A stretch of DNA of 64,000 nt. It comes from Trypanosoma brucei gambiense DAL972 (lineage: Eukaryota; Euglenozoa; Kinetoplastea; Trypanosomatida; Trypanosomatidae). The notes beneath the pieces were generated by a model. It worked only from the letters and a program-made list of their open reading frames with translations. It was not told the origin of the DNA and searched no databases. Below, one piece after another: positions 51,280 through 59,860 of this stretch; the first letter of the stretch is position 1; each line of letters starts with the position of its first letter. The stretch spans positions 744,001 through 808,000 of the forward strand of contig NC_026736.1 in NCBI RefSeq assembly GCF_000210295.1. The letters are read 5' to 3'. The translations under genes and the position numbers were made by a program.

Positions 51280-53416
51280 ATCCCTCACAAAGGAAGAAAG
51301 GATGACCGCATAAACTCGGCGGTTGCCCCAGTCAGCACACCAACTGACTATTATTAAAAACTCCAGCCCTCCCTCCTTTCCACTTCGACACAAGCATCAA
51401 AACACCCGCAATCACTAATATGTGTAACCACCTCGATGGAAGAAAACATATAAGAAAGGGTGACGAACTCTCATACTGACCTGAGTGTTCTGTAATAATC
51501 GTACAGCAGACCTTTACTGCGAGCGCAAAATCAACTGAAAATGGTAACCCACACTACTCAACCGACCTTAATATATGATGGCAACGACGCTACGCACGTT
51601 ATCACGAACATGAATAGACGCAGCGAGACGTTACAAGGAGGCACGCCATTCTAACTTGATTTTTTTTTTTTTGCGTGAATTAGTACTCCTTAAAAAGGAA
51701 AACATCTCTATCAACAAGCAATAATCCATATCCCTCCTCCCTCCCTCTGCACTAAGATTACAAAAACGACCGGACGACGTGACAATTGGTATTCAAGTAA
51801 ACAAGTCATCCATACTGAACAAAACCCGGCCAGTTACTCAAAAACAGTCCCCCTCCATTAAAAAAAAAAAATGTTGGTAGTGTCAGCATCACACAATCAC
51901 TCCCACTGCAATTCCCTTAAATCCAACAAGTCAGTTGATAGCCGATTAAAAAAAAAGCTAAGATCGAATATATTATTTGATTAGCATACTACCTTGTTTA
52001 GTCACTTAGCATCTTTAAAAAAAAAATGAGAGCATGGCAACACTCGTACACCCTTGCCTCTGATTCAACCTGATACAATGTAACTGAAGGTGAATCGGAA
52101 GAAGTAACACACCCAACGGAACTTAAACACTCCCTACTCGCAGCCCCAAGAATTGTAGGTGTAAGTCCAATGCCACAGTATCGAAAAAAAAAAGTCCAAA
52201 CAGAAACAACCTTTTATTGTATATACCACACCTTTGCAACATCGAGTGCAGGTGGACAATATCTCGCACACAAGTAGGTGGTTGAGATCGGCGAAAATAA
52301 GGCCATCCTCAGACGTAAAACTGCACCTGAAGGACCTGTCAGCCCCACGCTACCCTTTCTACAAATTTTGCATGCTAAACAGTAAAAAAAAAAAGAAAGA
52401 AAGAAATGGTTGGATTGCTGAACTCGGAGCTTCACGTTTTCCAGAAGTGCGCTCGTTCTTCAGAAGAGGGAAGAAGTCACCAAAATTCATAACAAAATCC
52501 ATGACCGCGCTGGGAGCATCCAAAGGGGTGATGACAGCCCCTCATGCATCTATCCTGTAAAAGAACGATTGACCCCACGGTAAATGCGAGGACAAAACCG
52601 CGGGATCCCGACGTACTCCAGCCTGCGCGGTCAAGGTTAAAAAGGCTAAGTGAGGAACGAAATCACCAAATTCTATTTTTTAAAAAAAAAACGGGTGCTT
52701 TTAATCACTGAAAGCAAGCCAGAGAGTCCTTCCCTGTTCACCCCCTTGACAGGGCCACGTCACCCCGCAAACCCCACCGGCAGCCGACTGCGCACAAATA
52801 CTCCGCAGTAAAAACGAAAAATTTATCAGAAGATATCAATCAACCCAACAGTCCCAGAAAGCTCTTTCACACCCAAAAAAATCCCAAAGTCCCCACAGCG
52901 GTAGATAAATCGATACCGAAAAAAAAAAGGTCGCCCGCACCTCTATTCCATACATTACCCAAGTAACGCAGGGAGAAAGAGCCAAATTCCACCTATTAAC
53001 GCGGAATCATCTGCAGTGCCCTCATCACCCCTCGAACCAGCCGACACCTTCTGTGCGCTAGAAGTGCTTGAAACTTCACACGGACCTCATGTGCACTAAC
53101 GGAGCCTATCAACATCTCGAAGCGATACCCGTTTCGTCCTAAACACTTCCTCACAGACATGTCTCACTATAACAAAATATATACGCACCACTACGAACAC
53201 CAGGTCTATGCCTGGTCGACCGTTACGCAACAAACAAAAAACTCTCCTCCTACCGATGTACCAAACAATAAGCACCCGCATGCATACCTCCTTTCTTTAA
53301 TCAAAACGTTAAAAAAAAGTGTCCAGAGGAAAAGGGAAGAGAGATGGAAAGAAGCCACGCTCAACCCACCTTATTAAAAAAGAAAAAAGCAAACCGACCT
53401 CCCCATACACACCCCA

Positions 53417-53428
53417 TTTTTTTTTTTT
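53417..53428 (-). repeat. 3' poly(A) tail of the ingi element
   Basis: Twelve T on the plus strand. The adjoining flank is ACACCCCA, reading outwards on the left. Confidence 0.85.
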
Positions 53429-53689
53429 GGAATTTTCTTCGTGCCTTCGTGAGTGTTTCCCCCCACTGGCGCGGCCATCAGCCATCACCGTAGAGCCCTG
53501 AGATGCTATCGGTCTGGCGACTATGGCAGAGTCTCCCTTTTTTATTCAGCCTAACACACCCTCTATAATTTTTGTTGTATTTCCGCGGCTGAACGGAATA
53601 CAGCAGATAGGGCGAGAAGCCCCCCACCCCGGACTCTCCAAAAGATGTCAATTAGCAATCCTTTTGTTTTGATTTTTGTTATTCGTTTA

Positions 53690-56600
53690 TTATTCTCTCT
53701 CCCTCTTTCTGTTTCTGTTGCTTGTTGACTGCATACCCCCTCTGTCTCTGAGGGTGTCTGTACTATTCCTGCGTCCGGTGCTTTTCCTGCTAGCTCCACT
53801 CTCGGCAATAAGGAGGGAAGTTGCAGAAGGGAGAGTGGGTTGTATGATTGTTACCTTAGGGGAGGACTTCACCTGCGGCCGGCTCCGTTCAACCGCAATG
53901 AGAAACTGCGCCAGCCTTTTAGAGAAACATACATCCTGCACACACACACCTTCTACCGCAAACCTGACACGTAACTCCTTCAAACCGGGGCAGCTCATCA
54001 AGTGCAGCGACGTTTCTTCGCAGTCGCCGCGTTGGCTGGTAACAGCGCGCTCTACCTTCATACCGTGCATCTTCTTTTGATGTAGGGTGAGGCCAGTTTT
54101 GCTAGCACACTGCCTTCCGCATGTCGGGCACACCAACATGGATGTGTTTGTATGCGGAGAATCAGTGGCACACAATTTTGTGCTTTTGCTGCATTTAAGC
54201 TCGACTCCCTCACCTTTGTGGAAAGCCTTACAGTGTCGGATGAGGGAGTCCCTGCAACTGAGCACTTTTTGGCACACACCACACTGCACCTCGCCTTTCC
54301 CCGGGACGTCAACGTTTCCCTCACGGGCACGCTTACGAGGGAATTGCACCAACACCACGGTACCGTCCTCCGTCACTATGCTCTTATGTTTGAATTTCTT
54401 GCGTAGTGACAGGGAAGAGCGTGTACCGAAGCTCGCCTCGCACAGGTCACGTTGAAACGCCAGCTTCTGTGTATCCTGAGGGGCTGGCGCTGCTGGGACG
54501 CTACCATCTCCTTGCACTGAGTCCTCGTTCTCTCGCCCCCTTTTCACGCGGCAACTACCGCTGCCTATGCCATGTATTGTTCTAAGGTGGTGTAATAGTC
54601 GGCCTGGCACTGCGAATTTGGAGGTACAGAGGGTACAATGAAGCACCTGCGGTCTCATCGGGACTCGTGTGCTCGATGGTAGAGGAACGATCGCCACCAC
54701 TGGAGGGGGCTCCGGGGGGATGTCCACTGCAGGTGTTGCATCGTCGTATTTGATCCTCCGGAGGGCATCAGCTCGCACAAAGCCATGTTTGTTTACCATA
54801 TGCGTTACAGCACTCGAGCGGCATTGGTATGTGGCATCACATACCGTACATTTGGTTGGTTCGGAGGTTCTCTGAACAGTGCGTGTCGCAACAGGTGGGG
54901 CTGCTTGTATTGTTGGCCCTATCGCTGCATGTTGCGGGTTACACCATCGGCACTGCGGGGGCACACTCGGGTTGATCTTTCGCAACATCCATCCATAGTG
55001 TCTTGAAGACCCAACCCGAAAGCGTGCCAGTGCTGTTTCTTCTTCCCTCGTCAGTTCTTCTTTATGTTTTGTTGGAAAGTGGTTGCCCGTGATACCAAAC
55101 CTATGAGTGTTCTCATGGACTTCTTCCGACCTAAGCACTCGCTTCGCATAAGCAATGATGTCGGGGATCCATGTGTCTCGCAACTGTGGTAAATCTGCGG
55201 CCTTTTTGGCCATTTCATCGCAAACCTCATTCCGTTTCACGCCACAATGGCCAAACACAAATTGCAGTCGGATACGTATCTTCCTTCTCTGAACTTGAAG
55301 CAGAAGCCTCCATAGTCGTCTTAGAATTGGGTCCGTTACGGCTAGGGGGCCTGTCTGCAGTGCTGTTAACATTGACAGCGAGTCAGAGAAGATGGATAAC
55401 CTGCTCGGTGTGGTTCTGTATGCCGGAAGCCATTTCAGCAGCCGTTGCAGTCCTATCTCTAATGCTACGCATTCCGCTCTGTAACTGCATGAGAGTTCCC
55501 CTGCTCCGGTTTTGGGTGCGCAAATCAGCGTGTTGTTTCTATAGAGCAGGGCAGCTGCTCCGCACATCTCACCGAGGGACACGGATCCATCAGTCCACAA
55601 TTCGTAGTGCTCTCGCCGCGGTGGCTCCTTCCCCCTCCGTGCAAAATGCCGTTCAATCCACTTTTCGGAAGCCTCCCTTTTGACATCGTCAGGGTCATCA
55701 GCGCACACAGGCTTCATCTGCGTGTGAAATAGCGATCGGCAGCTGTGGCGGAGCGTCGATGTCTCTAGTGGGTGCTCGCGTGGCTCAATGCGGAGGTGGG
55801 GGTAGGACCGCATGATACGGGAATGTAGGGCTCTGACTGGGTGTTTGCTGTGGTATACTTCTTCAGCACTGCGCCGCAAACATCCGCCTCGTGACTCACA
55901 CATCAGCATGAATTTCATGCTGCGCACAAGAGTGGTCGTCTTGAGTGGCAGGAGGTTTGCTTCCAGCAGAGAGTCCTCTTTGCGCGTCCCATGCGGTATG
56001 CGAGCTATGATGCGACTGGCTTTGTGTTGTGCTGATGCAAGGAGGTCGCGACTTCGTTCCGAAGCGTCCCAGTACAATACCTCAATGCCATACATGGTGT
56101 GTGCCTGTACGAGTGCTAGATAAAAAGCTCTCAGTACTTGTCGTCTTGGCCCCCATGTAGAAGCTGAGATGGCTGCTATCTGCAGTAGTCGGAAGTCCAT
56201 CTTGCGTCTCGTTTCGGCCGCATGTGTTGCCATCCCTTGCAGACACTGGAATGTTACTCCTAGAAGCTTCGGTGTCCTGTTAGCTCCTATTCTTTCGCCG
56301 TCCAGTTGTAATGTAAGGGGGTGGCGCTCTATACACCCGAAGAGTGTGCACTTTGTTTTCGCTACGTTGACAGACATGAAGTACTCTTTTGACCACTGTA
56401 ACACCACGTTTAGACCGCATTGTAGTGTGTGGTTGATGACACCCCTCTCTGTGTGCCTCGCAAGTATCGTCAGGTCGTCTGCAAAGAATCCGTTCTGCAG
56501 TAACGGCAGTCCTGCAAGGCGCTGGCTCAACGAGTTCATGACAATAATGAACATGATTGGGCCAAGGACAGTTCCTTGTGGCACTCCTCGTTCAAATGTT

Positions 56601-58447
56601 CTGCTGCTGGAAAGCTTCTCCTTGAATCTCACTCTGCCAGTTCGGTTACTCAGAAATGATACGCACCACTTCACAATGTGGGGTGATACCTTCATTATGT
56701 GCATTTCCCTCGCAATTTTGTCGTGGTCTACTGTATCGAATGCCTTCTCGTAGTCGACGAATACAGCACCCGTACGATATTGGTGCGTGGGGCGGCAGAG
56801 GGCAGCGCGGACGTGCAGGAGTTGTTCGAGCGTTGAGCATCCGGGGCGAAAGCCTGATTGCTGCGGCGTCAGCTGGGACTCAACAGTGTCTCTAAGTCTC
56901 GCGGCAATTATGCGTTCCATGACTTTGCAGAGACAGCTCGTGAGCGTCACTGGCCTGTAAGAATCGAGGTCCTCCGCCTTTTTTCCGGCCTTCAGGATGG
57001 GGATGATAACCCCAGTCTTCCATGCAGGCGGCACGACTCCCGTTCGTAGGCTCTCATTGAATAGCCTCAGAACAACATTCAGCGCTGTTCTGCCGAGATG
57101 TTGCAGTGCCTCGTTGTATAAGCAATCAGGTCCGGCTGCGGATCCACTCGGTAGCAGTTTGATCGATCTCCGTAGTTCAGCCATCGTGATGGGACTGAAC
57201 TCACTCGCTATCGTCTTTATTGGTGCCGGTGGGTGTGAGTCGGGGTGTCTTCTTGCGCGGGACGAGTACAGTTTACTGAACCTCTTAGCTTGAAGGTAGT
57301 CCGCGATGGCCGCGTTATCAACAAGTACAGCCGGTGTGGTTAGTGGTCGTGGCGCATATACCTTCTTGACAATGTGCCAACTGCAGCGGTCTGACACCGC
57401 AAGTCCGGAGCATAGCGTGCTCCATCTCTTCTTTGTGGTACGGTCCAGGATCTGCTTACGCGTGGCTACCAACTTTTCCCTTCGGTGGGAGGGTCCGCAT
57501 CCAGCGATCTCTTCATCGAGTTTCGCGAGCTCAGGTGTCCAATGTGGTGGCGTTGCTCTGCAGCCACGGGGGACGGAGACCTTCGTCGCAATGCGGATGG
57601 CGGAGCTCAATTTCTGTTTCAGGGTGTTGACGTTCTTCTCTCTACCAATTTTCCTGCAGAGCTCGTCAACCTTGAGACGGAAATTCCTCCAGTTAGCTTT
57701 TATCCATGCGTACATGGGCTTTCGGAGCCGCGGGCAACTCAGTGCATCTGTGCCGTCTCCAACGATAACGTCGAAAAATATGTGATGGTGATCGCTATCG
57801 GGAGAATACAGCGATGTCCACGTGTACACTGTGCAATTCCTTGACAGTGTCACATCAGGGGTGGACTCCCCGTGGTGGCGCGCGTACCTGGTGCACTCAC
57901 CAGTGTTGCAGACCAGAAACTGGTTGTCAATGCACCACTGTGTGAGGGTTTCACCCTTGGTATTTGGTGGGCTCGCGCGATCCCATGCCAACGCGTGTGC
58001 GTTAGCGTCTGCACCGATGACCTGGGAACCGTCAGTCGTCAGAAGCGTATATAGGTCATTTGCCGTGAAGGTGTGTTTTGGTGGGATGTATGCCGACGTG
58101 ACAGTCAGCGCCATTCCACGTGCAAGGTGAATTGTTGCATGCACTTGTTCAACTCCCCCAACAACGGCCATACCGGTCTCGACTGGTAGGTCCTCCCTCA
58201 CTAGTATTGATACACCACCTCCTTTGCAGTTACGAGCTATTCCGTGATGTTGGTAGCCAGCAACGCTAAAGCAAGCCGCCTCTCCAGGCGTCATCCTTGT
58301 CTCGCTCAACAGACAAAAGGCGATCCGCTCATCAACAAGGGTTTTGTGGAGTGCTAATCTCTTTCCTTGAGATAGCCCGACGCAGTTCCACTTCATCCCG
58401 CGCAACGACGGGCCGGGATTCTCTTCCACATCACCGGACAGCAGCAT
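53690..58447 (-). CDS. ingi ORF: 2A peptide, AP-like endonuclease, reverse transcriptase, RNase H, zinc fingers
   Basis: 1585 residues. It opens with MLLSGDVEENPGP, a 2A-type ribosome-skipping peptide, which is known for trypanosomatid ingi/L1Tc. The AP-endonuclease-like domain (about 15-230) shows LLSETRM, SAYIPP, IGADANAHALAWD, TPDVTLS and SDHHHIFF. The reverse transcriptase (about 430-720) shows AFDTVDHD, GVPQGTVLGP and the active-site FFADD. The RNase H part (about 950-1080) shows LWTDGSVS, SYRAECVAL and FSDSLSM. C2H2-type fingers follow to about 1470 (CTVC, CTLC, CGVC, CPTC with paired His). All catalytic signatures look intact. The frame stays open 45 codons upstream of the ATG, to TAA at 58583-58585, without another ATG. 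The published ORF (1657 aa) is longer, so this copy may carry a shift near its 5' end or may start at the 2A methionine. Confidence 0.93.
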   Translation of the reverse strand: MLLSGDVEENPGPSLRGMKWNCVGLSQGKRLALHKTLVDERIAFCLLSETRMTPGEAACFSVAGYQHHGIARNCKGGGVSILVREDLPVETGMAVVGGVEQVHATIHLARGMALTVTSAYIPPKHTFTANDLYTLLTTDGSQVIGADANAHALAWDRASPPNTKGETLTQWCIDNQFLVCNTGECTRYARHHGESTPDVTLSRNCTVYTWTSLYSPDSDHHHIFFDVIVGDGTDALSCPRLRKPMYAWIKANWRNFRLKVDELCRKIGREKNVNTLKQKLSSAIRIATKVSVPRGCRATPPHWTPELAKLDEEIAGCGPSHRREKLVATRKQILDRTTKKRWSTLCSGLAVSDRCSWHIVKKVYAPRPLTTPAVLVDNAAIADYLQAKRFSKLYSSRARRHPDSHPPAPIKTIASEFSPITMAELRRSIKLLPSGSAAGPDCLYNEALQHLGRTALNVVLRLFNESLRTGVVPPAWKTGVIIPILKAGKKAEDLDSYRPVTLTSCLCKVMERIIAARLRDTVESQLTPQQSGFRPGCSTLEQLLHVRAALCRPTHQYRTGAVFVDYEKAFDTVDHDKIAREMHIMKVSPHIVKWCVSFLSNRTGRVRFKEKLSSSRTFERGVPQGTVLGPIMFIIVMNSLSQRLAGLPLLQNGFFADDLTILARHTERGVINHTLQCGLNVVLQWSKEYFMSVNVAKTKCTLFGCIERHPLTLQLDGERIGANRTPKLLGVTFQCLQGMATHAAETRRKMDFRLLQIAAISASTWGPRRQVLRAFYLALVQAHTMYGIEVLYWDASERSRDLLASAQHKASRIIARIPHGTRKEDSLLEANLLPLKTTTLVRSMKFMLMCESRGGCLRRSAEEVYHSKHPVRALHSRIMRSYPHLRIEPREHPLETSTLRHSCRSLFHTQMKPVCADDPDDVKREASEKWIERHFARRGKEPPRREHYELWTDGSVSLGEMCGAAALLYRNNTLICAPKTGAGELSCSYRAECVALEIGLQRLLKWLPAYRTTPSRLSIFSDSLSMLTALQTGPLAVTDPILRRLWRLLLQVQRRKIRIRLQFVFGHCGVKRNEVCDEMAKKAADLPQLRDTWIPDIIAYAKRVLRSEEVHENTHRFGITGNHFPTKHKEELTREEETALARFRVGSSRHYGWMLRKINPSVPPQCRWCNPQHAAIGPTIQAAPPVATRTVQRTSEPTKCTVCDATYQCRSSAVTHMVNKHGFVRADALRRIKYDDATPAVDIPPEPPPVVAIVPLPSSTRVPMRPQVLHCTLCTSKFAVPGRLLHHLRTIHGIGSGSCRVKRGRENEDSVQGDGSVPAAPAPQDTQKLAFQRDLCEASFGTRSSLSLRKKFKHKSIVTEDGTVVLVQFPRKRAREGNVDVPGKGEVQCGVCQKVLSCRDSLIRHCKAFHKGEGVELKCSKSTKLCATDSPHTNTSMLVCPTCGRQCASKTGLTLHQKKMHGMKVERAVTSQRGDCEETSLHLMSCPGLKELRVRFAVEGVCVQDVCFSKRLAQFLIAVERSRPQVKSSPKVTIIQPTLPSATSLLIAESGASRKSTGRRNSTDTLRDRGGMQSTSNRNRKRERE

Positions 58448-58638
58448 CTTAGTGCGGATGATACTGCTGATGGCACGCTGGTACGTGCCCAGGGACCGAC
58501 AAATGAAAAACGGTGTTCCAGCAAGACGCTGCTGATCCCTGTGCTGTATGATGCCGTAGCCGGAGCAAAGCAGAGTTCCCCATTACAGAAACGCTGCTGA
58601 CTATTGGCTTCCTCTGATAATACGGGGAGCTGGAACTT

Positions 58639-58658
58639 GGCACCACGTTGAGGTGGCC
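58639..58658 (-). promoter_or_regulatory. 5' hallmark of ingi/L1Tc elements (Pr77-like)
   Basis: Minus strand GGCCACCTCAACGTGGTGCC closely matches the core of the 77-79 nt signature shared by trypanosomatid L1Tc, NARTc, ingi and RIME. In L1Tc it acts as an internal promoter and as an HDV-like ribozyme in the RNA. The CCAC/GTGG hairpin is present. I do not find the long 5' P1 pairing needed for a ribozyme, so only the promoter role is suggested. Confidence 0.65.
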
Positions 58659-58671
58659 GGCGTCGCCCCTG

Positions 58672-59860
58672 AGCAGACTCTTGACAATCACAAACTCGCT
58701 GTTGCCGCTCATGGTATTGGAAGCAGGCCCATCCCACCGTGGCAGACCAACACCCAAATAAGCTACGGGTGCTTCTCCTACAAATACGGGAGGGAAAGCG
58801 TATACCACATTGAAGTTTGTATTTAGTTACTGATGTGGAATGGAATGGGATGTTTGATGGTATGGTGGAAAGGGTGACTGACATGCCGCAGTTGCCTGAC
58901 CCGAAGCTCCAGGACATTGTAACCTACATGGGACCGATATTGCTGTCAGCGGAAAAGGGAGTGAAGAAGAGGTGGCATTGGCTCGTTCCCGCCCCGTTGC
59001 CTCTCGGCATTGCGAATGTATGCTGCGAAATATCAACACGCGGACACCGCTGCAGTGCCTGAAATGAAAAGTACAAAGCTCGGCTTACAAAGCGTCGAAC
59101 TCCAACAATCCGTGCGAACACTGCGACAGCGAAAAACAGTATGACCCACACTGGTGATGAAATGAGACGGCGTGAGCACAAAGCCCATGGCTAGTGCCAG
59201 TCGACTGCTGTAACGCATATGGTAAACAAACACGAATATGTCCGCGCGGATGCGCCGTGAATATCGAGATGCGGCGACACACCGTGCCTTTCATGTATTT
59301 TCCGGGATCCTCTTCCAACTGAGAATTCACAGCTAGGAGTGCAGTGTGCGCCGGAATGTGTTTAAGCAAGGAGACTGCTCGGGGAGACGCCGCAGAGCGC
59401 ATCACAGTGTGTGTGTGTGTTTGGGGGAGGAGGAAGAGCTTGAGCTCAAGCGCAAGGGGTAGACGCACAAATGAACCACAGACACCAAGCAGATGCACAT
59501 TAACACCAATGCTTCCAACATGTGTGTCACAGCGCCGCAATCAAACCTGACCTTGTACTTTATAAAAAGACACGCATGGCTTCCATGCGACACCTGAAAT
59601 CACAGTCCAAAGCAACGATTTCGATTGAAAGTTACCATTATTATTGAGCTACCAATGGGTGAAAGATTTTCATGGACAGTGTGTTGTGGAAGAGTGATCA
59701 TACGGGTATAAAGGACTTTGGAGATAATTTGCATAGTTTCTCCTCGCAGTGGAACGGTACCGCCAGGTGCCGCATCCATTTTCCACTTGTATCTTCTCTT
59801 CTTGACACCATAGAATGATCTGACAACACAAGCAGCGCACGCAGCGATCATAAGCAAAGA
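58672..59860 (+). pseudogene. Degenerate ingi-related element (DIRE), 3' part
   Basis: The plus-strand translation, across several frameshifts and stops, lines up in order with the intact ingi protein. RLLTITNSLLPLMVLEAGP (58675-58731) matches RLSIFSDSLSMLTALQTGP of the RNase H. LLLQI matches LLLQV. DMPQLPDPKLQDIVTYMGP (58880-58936) matches DLPQLRDTWIPDIIAYAKR. NPCEHC near 59120 matches PPQCRWC. AVTHMVNKHEYVRADAP (59207-59257) matches AVTHMVNKHGFVRADAL. FSGILFQLRIHS near 59300 matches the finger VPGRLLHHLRTIHG. GEEEELELK and NLTLYFIKRH (to about 59575) match GEGVELK and GLTLHQKKMH. Only the part after about ingi residue 1010 is present; the beginning is cut exactly where the intact ingi starts. 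The orientation is opposite to the ingi. Confidence 0.85.

Larger units (their letters stand above)
50549..53416. other. Upstream end of the minus-strand unit; A/C-rich (minus strand G/T-rich) non-coding region
   Basis: 2.9 kb without a firm gene. Two small minus-strand frames (50728-51003, 51037-51279) are listed separately. From about 51.4 to 53.4 kb the plus strand is clearly poor in T and G and rich in A and C. The minus strand, which is the transcribed direction, is therefore G/T-rich, as reported for T. brucei Pol II start regions. A plus-strand frame at 52234-52560 is noted but not called. Confidence 0.5.
53417..58671 (-). mobile_element. Full-length ingi non-LTR retrotransposon
   Basis: About 5.25 kb, the known full ingi length. 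The 5' end (high coordinate) carries the 5' hallmark sequence of trypanosomatid ingi/L1Tc elements at 58639-58658. The 3' end is a 12-A tail (12 T on the plus strand, 53417-53428) about 260 nt after the stop of the single long ORF. The ORF has no stop or frameshift from 58447 to 53690. By its integrity this may be a competent copy. Its right flank is an old ingi-related element in opposite orientation. The left flank does not repeat the right-flank sequence, so I see no target-site duplication. Confidence 0.92.

Noticed and set aside
52234..52560. 108-codon plus-strand frame left of the ingi
   Set aside because: Opposite to the local transcription direction, contains a poly-Lys run from an A repeat, and shows no match to the ingi protein when compared by eye. 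Not enough to call.
58449..58917. 119- and 174-codon minus-strand frames upstream of the ingi ORF
   Set aside because: They run across the ingi/DIRE junction and read the DIRE antisense, so they cannot be one natural gene.
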